Positions 34,231 through 46,209 of a stretch of DNA of 64,000 nucleotides are shown one piece after another (position 1 is the stretch's first letter; each line of letters starts with the position of its first letter). The DNA is from Agrostemma githago (lineage: Eukaryota; Streptophyta; Magnoliopsida; Caryophyllales; Caryophyllaceae), in the NCBI GenBank assembly GCA_958450325.1, contig OY288259.1, forward strand, positions 23,058,734-23,122,733, in the 5' to 3' direction. The notes under the pieces were generated by a model. The model had not been told where the DNA came from, did not search any database, and saw only the letters and a list, made by a program, of their open reading frames with translations. The translations under genes were made by a program, and so were the position numbers.

Positions 34231-35424
34231 TCAACCGTAGCCCTCAAGGGCATGGAGGAGCAAGTCGAACGCGCTACCGACGTCATAGTGAAGGCCCAAG
34301 AAGCGCTCGAGCTTAGCCGACCTCCACGGCCTCCAAGGTGGAGGCAAGAAGTAGGAATCCCAAGACCCAAAATCATCTTTCATGTCATCTCCGAGGTCTA
34401 TCCATCCTACGAGCCTAACCGTCCACTTCCTCCCTAAGCATCGCCTCCAATCACAAGCAAGCTTCATCTCCAAGAAACGAGGCACAAAAAGCGGTTTTGG
34501 CCTCACTTCCTCGTTGCACACCCCCACACTTTCCTCAAGTTGTGGTTCCCCATCTTCATCACTTGGCCCCACATCATCTTGGAGGAGAGGATCGAAACTT
34601 CTACCGGCGGTTTCAATCTCTTCCAACCCATTGCTTGGTGTACTAGCAAGGGGCTCTTGATGCTTGTCCAAATTATCGCACAAGGGCAACTCGAGGCTAT
34701 CAATTTCACCTAACATCCTCACAAATTCCACCAACCCATCCAACTTACTATCCTCCTCCAATTCCTCACCAAGAATGCCTTCACCAAGAGCCATATCCTC
34801 ATTCGTCTCTTTTTGGGTAGACGATTGAAGTTCTTCAATTTCCCTTTGGAGCTTAGCCAAGAGTTCATAATTCTTTTTCGTTTGGATGGCCATTTCTTGT
34901 TGGTCCTTTTGCATTTGAAGAATCGATTGATGAAACTCCACGTTTAGCGATTGGTGGTCATTGGAGTCTTGTAAAGCTCCTTGAAAATCTTGATGATACC
35001 CATGGAGTGGGGCATCATATTGTTGGTAGCAAGGTTGGGGTGATTGGTAGTATTGTGGGTCATGGGGTTCATATTGTGGTTGGGGTGGAGGGTAATATTG
35101 TGGGTATTGGGGGTATTGGCTTCCATAAGGTGAATCTTGATTGAACATGGTGGGTTCATATTGATAACTCGAGTAATAGTCACCATGCTCGTAGGATTGG
35201 TAATCGTTCACTTGTTGGTAGCCGTTTTCATATCCTTGAGACTCATACCCACTAGAGTCTTGATCCCCCCAAGAAGCTTGATAGTGATTAAGAGTCATCA
35301 TGGCATAGCTTTGGTTCATGGAAGAAGAGGGGTAGCTCATATCGGCTCCCGAGTGTGTGGAGTTTAGATCAAACCCCATGCTCGCTCGAAAATCGTAGCT
35401 CATACCCGGTTGGAAACCACTCAT
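34231..35424 (-). CDS. Tyr/Gln-rich element protein, array unit 5, 397 aa
   Basis: Identical to the unit 4 protein by eye, at an exact spacing of 2972 bp, which indicates very recent duplication. Confidence 0.7.
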   Translation of the reverse strand: MSGFQPGMSYDFRASMGFDLNSTHSGADMSYPSSSMNQSYAMMTLNHYQASWGDQDSSGYESQGYENGYQQVNDYQSYEHGDYYSSYQYEPTMFNQDSPYGSQYPQYPQYYPPPQPQYEPHDPQYYQSPQPCYQQYDAPLHGYHQDFQGALQDSNDHQSLNVEFHQSILQMQKDQQEMAIQTKKNYELLAKLQREIEELQSSTQKETNEDMALGEGILGEELEEDSKLDGLVEFVRMLGEIDSLELPLCDNLDKHQEPLASTPSNGLEEIETAGRSFDPLLQDDVGPSDEDGEPQLEESVGVCNEEVRPKPLFVPRFLEMKLACDWRRCLGRKWTVRLVGWIDLGDDMKDDFGSWDSYFLPPPWRPWRSAKLERFLGLHYDVGSAFDLLLHALEGYG

Positions 35425-37202
35425 TCTACCAACCGTCCGTTTAAGCGGCTCTGAGTTGCAAGAAGAAGATAATCGCCACCTCTAAGCACAAACTGTAGAC
35501 TAAGAACAAACGTGAGAAGCCTAGTGCTTTTTGGGCAGTAGACAAGAGAGAAATAAACTTCACACACACAAGAAGCAAGGTAACAAAAAGAAAAAAGAAA
35601 ACACAAAGACAAAGACAAAGTCAAGTAACTAGGAAAACAAAGTCTAAACTAGCACCGTCCCCGGCAACGACGCCAAATTGATGGGAGGGATTTGTCGTGG
35701 AATCCCAACCGTCAATAATATAAACGGCTATTCCTACAGTAGATAGGGCAAGTCGGGTCGAATCCACGGGGACGGTAATGTATAGCCTAGACTAGGTCGG
35801 CCCAAATACGAGGCTAAGTCAACGAGCTATGCTAAACTAGAGAATGATAGAAGGGGTGAAAACTAGACTAAGACTAAGGTACCGGAGAAACAAACAAAGA
35901 AACGGGCTAGGATTAGGTCGGGGTCAAAGGGGTAACGGAATGGTCAAGGGATAACTAGAGCGAAGGAGGTAGTAGGGTAATCTAGGTTGGTCCGGGCTCT
36001 CGCAACTTAGGCCTGCCTAGAGGTTCATCCTCTAACCCATCTTGGCGACACACATGACAAAGGGGGTTCTAGCGCGCTATAGTGGCCTAGGTCGCATCCG
36101 GGCTCTCGCTACTTAGATCGACTTAGGGGTCGTCCTCACCGGGCTCTCGCAACTTAGTAAGGGAACCGAAGACACAAACAAACTATCACCCACAAGAGAA
36201 AGGTAAGAAAAACAAGTATATGCAACTACTTAGTCATTCAAGCATTTCAACAAACATGTGATATGCACCAAACCAAGAGGAAACCCAAATATTCCACCAA
36301 CATCTCCAACAATCCCTTAATCACCCAATTAACACCCTAATCACCCTACTAACCCTAGCAAGAACACTACTCTAACATATCTAAAGTAAAAACCAACATA
36401 ACCAAGGTAAACAAACTCAAACAACCAAACATACAAAAAAGATACTAGTGAAAATGATGAACAACAATCAAAGGTTAAATCTTGAACAACATAAACAAGA
36501 TTAAGAGAAAGGGAAAAGGATTATACCAAACTAGAGGATGGAAGGAAGAATAAGAATTTGTATAAAAGAGAAAACCCAAAATAATCATCCAAGGTTGTCG
36601 AGCTTGGTGAAGATCTTCAAGAATTCCTTAATACAAGAGCTAATCTATGATTAACTACTAATTATCGACTAATCTACACTAATCTAATCTAATCTAAGCT
36701 AAAGTAGTCTAGGTTTAATGTCTAAAGAAGTGCATAACATTTACAAAACAAGGGAAGTGTATATATATAGGGTTACAAGTGGAAAGGAGGGGAAAGAAAC
36801 AAGCGCGGGTTACAGCTAGGCCGTCCCGGCCGAGACGGGGTGGTCCCGGTCGGGACGGGGTCGGTCCCGGTCGGGATGAGTCTTCATGGCCTTCTCCAAA
36901 CCCACAAGCTTATCATAAACTTCAAAAACCGACTTCCTCGTTCGCATACCAAACTCCATCGTCAACCATTCCTTTCTAGGAATCACATGCACTTCACCTA
37001 TCAACAAAGCTCCAACACACATCAAATTCGCTCCCTCACATCACTCATCAAAAATCCAAATAAAAAGAATATCACAAAACAAAAGAGTCTTAGAAACAAA
37101 AATCACAAATACAAGCACAAGTACTCTAAAGAAGAGGAAAGGGAATATACAACATGACAGTTCTTTAGGAACTCCGTCAAACCTAGGATGGTAGACTCTT
37201 CT

Positions 37203-38396
37203 TCAACCGTAGCCCTCAAGGGCATGGAGGAGCAAGTCGAACGCGCTACCGACGTCATAGTGAAGGCCCAAGAAGCGCTCGAGCTTAGCCGACCTCCACG
37301 GCCTCCAAGGTGGAGGCAAGAAGTAGGAATCCCAAGACCCAAAATCATCTTTCATGTCATCTCCGAGGTCTATCCATCCTACGAGCCTAACCGTCCACTT
37401 CCTCCCTAAGCATCGCCTCCAATCACAAGCAAGCTTCATCTCCAAGAAACGAGGCACAAAAAGCGGTTTTGGCCTCACTTCCTCGTTGCACACCCCCACA
37501 CTTTCCTCAAGTTGTGGTTCCCCATCTTCATCACTTGGCCCCACATCATCTTGGAGGAGAGGATCGAAACTTCTACCGGCGGTTTCAATCTCTTCCAACC
37601 CATTGCTTGGTGTACTAGCAAGGGGCTCTTGATGCTTGTCCAAATTATCGCACAAGGGCAACTCGAGGCTATCAATTTCACCTAACATCCTCACAAATTC
37701 CACCAACCCATCCAACTTACTATCCTCCTCCAATTCCTCACCAAGAATGCCTTCACCAAGAGCCATATCCTCATTCGTCTCTTTTTGGGTAGACGATTGA
37801 AGTTCTTCAATTTCCCTTTGGAGCTTAGCCAAGAGTTCATAATTCTTTTTCGTTTGGATGGCCATTTCTTGTTGGTCCTTTTGCATTTGAAGAATCGATT
37901 GATGAAACTCCACGTTTAGCGATTGGTGGTCATTGGAGTCTTGTAAAGCTCCTTGAAAATCTTGATGATACCCATGGAGTGGGGCATCATATTGTTGGTA
38001 GCAAGGTTGGGGTGATTGGTAGTATTGTGGGTCATGGGGTTCATATTGTGGTTGGGGTGGAGGGTAATATTGTGGGTATTGGGGGTATTGGCTTCCATAA
38101 GGTGAATCTTGATTGAACATGGTGGGTTCATATTGATAACTCGAGTAATAGTCACCATGCTCGTAGGATTGGTAATCGTTCACTTGTTGGTAGCCGTTTT
38201 CATATCCTTGAGACTCATACCCACTAGAGTCTTGATCCCCCCAAGAAGCTTGATAGTGATTAAGAGTCATCATGGCATAGCTTTGGTTCATGGAAGAAGA
38301 GGGGTAGCTCATATCGGCTCCCGAGTGTGTGGAGTTTAGATCAAACCCCATGCTCGCTCGAAAATCGTAGCTCATACCCGGTTGGAAACCACTCAT
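37203..38396 (-). CDS. Tyr/Gln-rich element protein, array unit 6, 397 aa
   Basis: Identical to units 4 and 5 by eye. In sense direction its upstream LTR is the terminal one (38651 onward), which is interrupted by the hAT elements, so its promoter is displaced by several kilobases. Confidence 0.7.
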   Translation of the reverse strand: MSGFQPGMSYDFRASMGFDLNSTHSGADMSYPSSSMNQSYAMMTLNHYQASWGDQDSSGYESQGYENGYQQVNDYQSYEHGDYYSSYQYEPTMFNQDSPYGSQYPQYPQYYPPPQPQYEPHDPQYYQSPQPCYQQYDAPLHGYHQDFQGALQDSNDHQSLNVEFHQSILQMQKDQQEMAIQTKKNYELLAKLQREIEELQSSTQKETNEDMALGEGILGEELEEDSKLDGLVEFVRMLGEIDSLELPLCDNLDKHQEPLASTPSNGLEEIETAGRSFDPLLQDDVGPSDEDGEPQLEESVGVCNEEVRPKPLFVPRFLEMKLACDWRRCLGRKWTVRLVGWIDLGDDMKDDFGSWDSYFLPPPWRPWRSAKLERFLGLHYDVGSAFDLLLHALEGYG

Positions 38397-39008
38397 TCTA
38401 CCAACCGTCCGTTTAAGCGGCTCTGAGTTGCAAGAAGAAGATAATCGCCACCTCTAAGCACAAACTGTAGACTAAGAACAAACGTGAGAAGCCTAGTGCT
38501 TTTTGGGCAGTAGACAAGAGAGAAATAAACTTCACACACACAAGAAGCAAGGTAACAAAAAGAAAAAAGAAAACACAAAGACAAAGACAAAGTCAAGTAA
38601 CTAGGAAAACAAAGTCTAAACTAGCACCGTCCCCGGCAACGACGCCAAATTGATGGGAGGGATTTGTCGTGGAATCCCAACCGTCAATAATATAAACGGC
38701 TATTCCTACGGTAGATAGGGCAATTCGGGTCGAATCCACGGGGACGGTAATGTATAGCCTAGACTAGGTCGGCCCAAATACGAGACTAAGTCAACGAGCT
38801 ATGCTAAACTAGAGAATGATAGAAGGGGTGAAAACTAGACTAAGACTAAGGTACCGGAGAAACAAACAAAGAAACGGGCTAGGATTAGGTCGGGGTCAAA
38901 GGGGTAACGGAATGGTCAAGGGATAACTAGAGCGAAGGAGGTAGTAGGGTAATCTAGGTTGGTCCGGGCTCTCGCAACTTAGGCCTGCCTAGAGGTTCAT
39001 CCTATAAC

Positions 39009-42000
39009 TAGACCTGCTCAAACGCGGGCTCGGACCGGACACGGGCCGGGCTAAAAGATAAAAACTTGCCCTTTAACATCTAAGCGGACGGGTCGGGCTT
39101 AACTAACGGGCTCACATTGCTTGCCCTTACCCGCCCGTTATTATAAAATCGGACAGCCCGCGGGCTATCGGGCTAATTATTAAGTGAATGAAAAAGAGTA
39201 CCGCAATTACGTAAACATTCAAAAAGACGGCAAGTCCGCAACTTAATTCTCTTGTTGCTTACATATCAAAATACATCCAAAAAAATCTCTGCGAAATATT
39301 AGATTAATTCTTGTTCTAAGCAACATTAGATCAATTGTTCAACTTGACAAAAGTCGGAACTAGGAATCCTAAAGCCAACCGTAAATGCCCTCTTGTCATT
39401 CACTCCCTTGCTACTTCTCCTTTGCTAAATCAACTCCTGAAATATATCATATAATTAGTGTACTAGCCAAAGTATAATATAATTGGAACTTCAAATTGTA
39501 TAATATAAAATTAGAAAAAAAAACATACACGGTAACATGATATTATCATTCATTTCGTTATCATCCTCTTCCTCATCGTCTTCCTCGGCAACAACTTCCC
39601 CATTACAAAAAAAGTTAGAATGACCTGCAAGTTAATAAATCATTAATATAAAAATAAAATAATTATCAAAGTAGAACATGAGTAAAATATGATAGGTTTG
39701 TTAAATAATACCAAACGACAATCCTTTAGATCGTAGCCAATCTTGGTGACACGCAACCGCTTCTATTGTTTTCGATGAAAGAGAACTTTGCCATGGATTT
39801 ATTAGCTTCTTACCCATGCTAAAAGCTGATTCCGAAGGAACCGTTGAGACTAGAATGGTTAAAATGTCACGAGCTAAACAAGAAAGACTTGGAAATCTTT
39901 GAGATTGATTCTTCCAATACATCAGAACATCTAAATCCTCCTTAACATTTGCATTTTTCTCCTCTAAGTAAAGTTGAAGTTCAGATTTCTCAGAATCAAG
40001 TTTCTGTCTTTTACTCAAAAAAGCAGCATAGTCATCATCCTCCTCCGTTTCTCCATTAGCCACATCGACTTGATCCATTCCAGAGTTGCATTTTACAGAA
40101 TAAGAAGCTCCAGTAGCACTCCTATACTCCTCATATAACTCAAACAAGGTGGTTTTTACGGATTCAATCATCTCTTTTGCATATACTTCTCCAAACAACT
40201 TCTCATAGAAATATTCAACTCTCTCTAATTTAAAACGAGGATCCAAAACAGCAGCACACGAAAGAACCACGCTATAGTCCGACCAATACTTATTGAACTT
40301 TTCGTGCATCTTACTGACCATGCTGAATAAGAAACCATGACGATCATTATACACATCAATTAACTGCTTATGAATTTTCCACACTCCAACAAAGTAAATA
40401 TTAGCAGTAGGTGTCTTTGATGCTGAAAAAGAATTGGTCACATCATAAAACACCTTCAAAAATCCATGAAGTTTGATAACTTTTTCCCACTCCTCATATG
40501 AAAGATGATACACTTTGATATCTCTATCCCTACTTACAAAATTATCCACCACATCTCTAAAATAAATGTAGCGGTCAAGCATTAAGTAAGTTGAATTCCA
40601 TCTAATACATGTATCTCCCCTCAATTTTTTTTAGTATTCAAACCATAAGCCGACTGAGCTATCTCATAAAACTTCTTCCTCTTAGGAATTGAATGTTTCA
40701 AATGCTTAACTACACTTCTAATTTTAACAACCACATCATCAATCAACGATAAACCAGCTTGCACGACCAGATTAATAATATGAGCAGAGCATCGAATGTG
40801 AAAAAAATCCCCACCATATACCAAAAGGTTCTTCCTCATAAAATGTGATTTAAGAGAATTAATCATCAAGTCATTATAACTTGCATTATCAACGGTAAAA
40901 CTAAGAACCTTATTAGCAATTTTCCATTGACCCAAACATAATGTAATTTCATCGGCAAGAGAAATACCATCAAATGGAGGAGTTAAATCCCCAAACTTAA
41001 TAATCCTCTTCTGTAACTTCCAATTTGAATCAACCCAATGAGCAGTGATACACATGTATTCATCATTTGTATGATCACTCCTCCAATTATCAGTAGTGAA
41101 ACATATACGACCCGGGGCATTTTGGAGTTCTTCCTCAATTACTTTCCTCTCTTCATTGTAATACGTAATGACATCTCTTTTCAGTGTATGTCTGCTAACA
41201 TTCGTATATTGAGGACACATAGTGGAGACCATAAACCTAAATCCAGGCTCCTCACAGGTCAAAAATGGGTGCGAACCAGCAACCACATAAACACAAATAG
41301 CTCTACGGACCTCATCCAAATTAGCATTTGGGTTTGATAAAGACATAGAAGGCATTCCAGCATTCGAAGGAGTACCAGTAATGCAAAAATTTTTAATGTC
41401 ATGATTAATTCGCAAGGCACACTTTTTCATATGTCTATTAAGATGAGAGGTACCGTTAGCGCTGTTTGCATTGAAAACTTTCTTACAGTATACACAAATG
41501 GCTCGAACATCATCCCCTGAAACTACTCTGGTCATCCCCTTCCAAACAATGGACTTTAGTTGCCTGCCTTTTGCATTACAAGGAGGGGTGGTTTCACTTG
41601 CAACGTTGGTTTCATTAGCAGCATCTAAATCAACCGGCTTGTTCGTGGTTCCTTCGGCCATCCTAATTATGAATTAAGATATCAAAGAAACTAATCAGTA
41701 ACTCCATTCTCAATAGCAATTGAAACTAAATAATGAACCAACGATTTGAAATTATCCAAAAACAACAATAAATTTATGTGTATATCATAAACTAATTTAT
41801 GAATTAAGATAACAAGGAAAGAAAGAAAGAAGCCCAATACCTTGTAGACTATAGTATATCAATTATCAATTGCTCCACAATTCCAATAATCCACCGTGAG
41901 TTCAGTTATCAATTTGATAATATACTGAATATTTGTTTTGATGATGAAAGTGTTAACTGTGATAAGGATAAGGATTGTAATATTGTATATATATAATCAT

Positions 42001-42371
42001 ACATTGAAAAATCAAGAGGCATTATTAAATATTAATGAGTTGGTGAGAATATCAGATGTTGAGGAATTGAGAAGTGTGAGAGTTGCTCTTGAGAATTGAA
42101 AAGTGTTTTTGAGTTGTGTGCTTCTGGTGGTTGTATCAAACGTTAAGTCTCTTGAGCCTCAGGTAAGTAATACGAAGTATTGGATTTAACGGACCGGACG
42201 GGCCGGCCCATTTAAAAATATTTGTGTCCGTGCCCGGCCCATTTAGTAGATCGGGCCGGGTTTGTCCGGCCCGTTTAATAATTCGGGCCAAGTTTTAGTG
42301 TCCATATCCGCTAAAAAAATCGGGCCGGACGGGTCGGGTTATTCGGACGGTACAGCCCATGATCAGCTCTA
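39009..42371 (-). mobile_element. hAT transposon, copy 1
   Basis: The 3363-bp element is bounded by imperfect terminal inverted repeats (TAGACCTGCTCA at the left; TAGAGCTGATCA read inward from the right). It is flanked by an 8-bp duplication CCTATAAC (39001-39008, 42372-42379), the hAT hallmark. The empty site CATCCTATAACCCATC exists in the sister LTR at about 21205-21222. Subterminal regions are full of CGGGCCGG/CCGGCCCG motifs, usual for plant hAT elements. Confidence 0.93.
39701..41661 (-). pseudogene. hAT transposase (BED finger plus dimerisation domain), frameshifted, copy 1
   Basis: The frame starts at ATG 41661. Residues about 40-85 form a BED-type zinc finger (ICVYCKK, then SHLNRHMKKC). 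Catalytic-core segments follow (FTTDNWRSDHTNDEYMCIT, FTVDNASYND, IRCSAHIINLVVQAGL). At 40621-40632 a run of eight A's ends the frame. The rest (CIRWNSTYLML onward to the C-terminal dimerisation segment SESAFSMGKKLINPWQSSLS) lies one frame away, so a one-base homopolymer change is the only break seen. A likely 3' intron (GTATTATTT to TTGCAG, about 39706 to 39631) leads to an acidic tail, and a 5'-leader intron near 41662-41840 is plausible. Confidence 0.85.
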
Positions 42372-42845
42372 CCTATAACCCATCTTGGCGACACACATGA
42401 CAAACGGGGTTCTAGCGCGCTATAGTGGCCTAAGTAACTAGGAAAACAAAGTCTAAACTAGCACCGTCCCCGGCAACGACGCCAAATTGATGGGAGGGAT
42501 TTGTCGTGGAATCCCAACCGTCAATAATATAAACGGCTATTCCTACGGTAGATAGGGCAATTCGGGTCGAATCCACGGGGACGGTAATGTATAGCCTAGA
42601 CTAGGTCGGCCCAAATACGAGACTAAGTCAACGAGCTATGCTAAACTAGAGAATGATAGAAGGGGTGAAAACTAGACTAAGACTAAGGTACCGGAGAAAC
42701 AAACAAAGAAACGGGCTAGGATTAGGTCGGGGTCAAAGGGGTAACGGAATGGTCAAGGGATAACTAGAGCGAAGGAGGTAGTAGGGTAATCTAGGTTGGT
42801 CCGGGCTCTCGCAACTTAGGCCTGCCTAGAGGTTCATCCTATAAC

Positions 42846-45800
42846 TAGACCTGCTCAAACGCGGGCTCGGACCGGACACGGGCCGGGCTAAAAGATAAAA
42901 ACTTGCCCTTTAACATCTAAGCGGACGGGTCGGGCTTAACTAACGGGCTCACATTGCTTGCCCTTACCCGCCCGTTATTATAAAATCGGACAGCCCGCGG
43001 GCTATCGGGCTAATTATTAAGTGAATGAAAAAGAGTACCGCAATTACGTAAACATTCAAAAAGACGGCAAGTCCGCAACTTAATTCTCTTGTTGCTTACA
43101 TATCAAAATACATCCAAAAAAATCTCTGCGAAATATTAGATTAATTCTTGTTCTAAGCAACATTAGATCAATTGTTCAACTTGACAAAAGTCGGAACTAG
43201 GAATCCTAAAGCCAACCGTAAATGCCCTCTTGTCATTCACTCCCTTGCTACTTCTCCTTTGCTAAATCAACTCCTGAAATATATCATATAATTAGTGTAC
43301 TAGCCAAAGTATAATATAATTGGAACTTCAAATTGTATAATATAAAATTAGAAAAAAAAAACATACACGGTAACATGATATTATCATTCATTTCGTTATC
43401 ATCCTCTTCCTCATCGTCTTCCTCGGCAACAACTTCCCCATTACAAAAAAAGTTAGAATGACCTGCAAGTTAATAAATCATTAATATAAAAATAAAATAA
43501 TTATCAAAGTAGAACATGAGTAAAATATGATAGGTTTGTTAAATAATACCAAACGACAATCCTTTAGATCGTAGCCAATCTTGGTGACACGCAACCGCTT
43601 CTATTGTTTTCGATGAAAGAGAACTTTGCCATGGATTTATTAGCTTCTTACCCATGCTAAAAGCTGATTCCGAAGGAACCGTTGAGACTAGAATGGTTAA
43701 AATGTCACGAGCTAAACAAGAAAGACTTGGAAATCTTTGAGATTGATTCTTCCAATACATCAGAACATCTAAATCCTCCTTAACATTTGCATTTTTCTCC
43801 TCTAAGTAAAGTTGAAGTTCAGATTTCTCAGAATCAAGTTTCTGTCTTTTACTCAAAAAAGCAGCATAGTCATCATCCTCCTCCGTTTCTCCATTAGCCA
43901 CATCGACTTGATCCATTCCAGAGTTGCATTTTACAGAATAAGAAGCTCCAGTAGCACTCCTATACTCCTCATATAACTCAAACAAGGTGGTTTTTACGGA
44001 TTCAATCATCTCTTTTGCATATACTTCTCCAAACAACTTCTCATAGAAATATTCAACTCTCTCTAATTTAAAACGAGGATCCAAAACAGCAGCACACGAA
44101 AGAACCACGCTATAGTCCGACCAATACTTATTGAACTTTTCGTGCATCTTACTGACCATGCTGAATAAGAAACCATGACGATCATTATACACATCAATTA
44201 ACTGCTTATGAATTTTCCACACTCCAACAAAGTAAATATTAGCAGTAGGTGTCTTTGATGCTGAAAAAGAATTGGTCACATCATAAAACACCTTCAAAAA
44301 TCCATGAAGTTTGATAACTTTTTCCCACTCCTCATATGAAAGATGATACACTTTGATATCTCTATCCCTACTTACAAAATTATCCACCACATCTCTAAAA
44401 TAAATGTAGCGGTCAAGCATTAAGTAAGTTGAATTCCATCTAATACATGTATCTCCCCTCAATTTTTTTTAGTATTCAAACCATAAGCCGACTGAGCTAT
44501 CTCATAAAACTTCTTCCTCTTAGGAATTGAATGTTTCAAATGCTTAACTACACTTCTAATTTTAACAACCACATCATCAATCAACGATAAACCAGCTTGC
44601 ACGACCAGATTAATAATATGAGCAGAGCATCGAATGTGAAAAAAATCCCCACCATATACCAAAAGGTTCTTCCTCATAAAATGTGGTTTAAGAGAATTAA
44701 TCATCAAGTCATTATAACTTGCATTATCAACGGTAAAACTAAGAACCTTATTAGCAATTTTCCATTGACCCAAACATAATGTAATTTCATCGGCAAGAGA
44801 AATACCATCAAATGGAGGAGTTAAATCCCCAAACTTAATAATCCTCTTCTGTAACTTCCAATTTGAATCAACCCAATGAGCAGTGATACACATGTATTCA
44901 TCATTTGTATGATCACTCCTCCAATTATCAGTAGTGAAACATATACGACCCGGGGCATTTTGGAGTTCTTCCTCAATTACTTTCCTCTCTTCATTGTAAT
45001 ACGTAATGACATCTCTTTTCAGTGTATGTCTGCTAACATTCGTATATTGAGGACACATAGTGGAGACCATAAACCTAAATCCAGGCTCCTCACAGGTCAA
45101 AAATGGGTGCGAACCAGCAACCACATAAACACAAATAGCTCTACGGACCTCATCCAAATTAGCATTTGGGTTTGATAAAGACATAGAAGGCATTCCAGCA
45201 TTCGAAGGAGTACCAGTAATGCAAAAATTTTTAATGTCATGATTAATTCGCAAGGCACACTTTTTCATATGTCTATTAAGATGAGAGGTACCGTTAGCGC
45301 TGTTTGCATTGAAAACTTTCTTACAGTATACACAAATGGCTCGAACATCATCCCCTGAAACTACTCTGGTCATCCCCTTCCAAACAATGGACTTTAGTTG
45401 CCTGCCTTTTGCATTACAAGGAGGGGTGGTTTCACTTGCAACGTTGGTTTCATTAGCAGCATCTAAATCAACCGGCTTGTTCGTGGTTCCTTCGGCCATC
45501 CTAATTATGAATTAAGATATCAAAGAAACTAATCAGTAACTCCATTCTCAATAGCAATTGAAACTAAATAATGAACCAACGATTTGAAATTATCCAAAAA
45601 CAACAATAAATTTATGTGTATATCATAAACTAATTTATGAATTAAGATAACAAGGAAAGAAAGAAAGAAGCCCAATACCTTGTAGACTATAGTATATCAA
45701 TTATCAATTGCTCCACAATTCCAATAATCCACCGTGAGTTCAGTTATCAATTTGATAATATACTGAATATTTGTTTTGATGATGAAAGTGTTAACTGTGA

Positions 45801-46209
45801 TAAGGATAAGGATTGTAATATTGTATATATATAATCATACATTGAAAAATCAAGAGGCATTATTAAATATTAATGAGTTGGTGAGAATATCAGATGTTGA
45901 GGAATTGAGAAGTGTGAGAGTTGCTCTTGAGAATTGAAAAGTGTTTTTGAGTTGTGTGCTTCTGGTGGTTGTATCAAACGTTAAGTCTCTTGAGCCTCAG
46001 GTAAGTAATACGAAGTATTGGATTTAACGGACCGGACGGGCCGGCCCATTTAAAAATATTTGTGTCCGTGCCCGGCCCATTTAGTAGATCGGGCCGGGTT
46101 TGTCCGGCCCGTTTAATAATTCGGGCCAAGTTTTAGTGTCCATATCCGCTAAAAAAATCGGGCCGGACGGGTCGGGTTATTCGGACGGTACGGCCCATGA
46201 TCAGCTCTA
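42846..46209 (-). mobile_element. hAT transposon, copy 2
   Basis: The 3364-bp copy has the same ends and the same CCTATAAC duplication (42838-42845, 46210-46217) and the same flanking LTR sequence as copy 1. It therefore arose by segmental duplication, not by a second insertion. Confidence 0.92.
43539..45499 (-). pseudogene. hAT transposase, frameshifted, copy 2
   Basis: Same structure and same A-tract break (about 44459-44470) as copy 1. One residue difference is visible in the core (NSLKPHFM here, NSLKSHFM in copy 1). The shared break predates the duplication. Confidence 0.85.

Larger units (their letters stand above)
20859..38650 (-). repeat. Six-unit head-to-tail array of partial LTR plus interior (about 2.96 kb period)
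   Basis: Units start at 20859, 23811, 26774, 29735, 32707 and 35679, and the next LTR starts at 38651. Their lengths are 2952, 2963, 2961, 2972, 2972 and 2972 bp. Each unit has about 1.17 kb of LTR (TATA region, R and U5) joined at CCCGGTCGGGATGAGTCTT to about 1.8 kb of interior (the ORF, leader and primer site). U3, the polypurine tract and the 3' interior are missing. All primer sites carry GACGCC in place of GGCGCC. The last three units look essentially identical; the first two form a second sub-type. Confidence 0.93.
38595..42432. repeat. Tandem segmental duplication, first copy
   Basis: A 3837-bp segment repeats at 42433-46270. It contains the end of the interior, the primer site, the first 360 bp of the LTR, the whole hAT element and about 60 bp of LTR beyond it. 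At the joint (42432/42433) LTR sequence ending GGCCTA meets AGTAACTAGG from the interior with about 1 bp of shared sequence, which argues for end joining rather than homologous recombination. Confidence 0.88.

Noticed and set aside
20859..38650. CRISPR-like or satellite interpretation of the 2.96-kb repeats
   Set aside because: The units are far too long, are made of LTR plus interior, and lie in plant DNA with target duplications at the outer ends.
42846..46209. An independent second hAT insertion
   Set aside because: Identical target duplication and identical LTR flanks, plus a shared interior-LTR joint, show segmental duplication.
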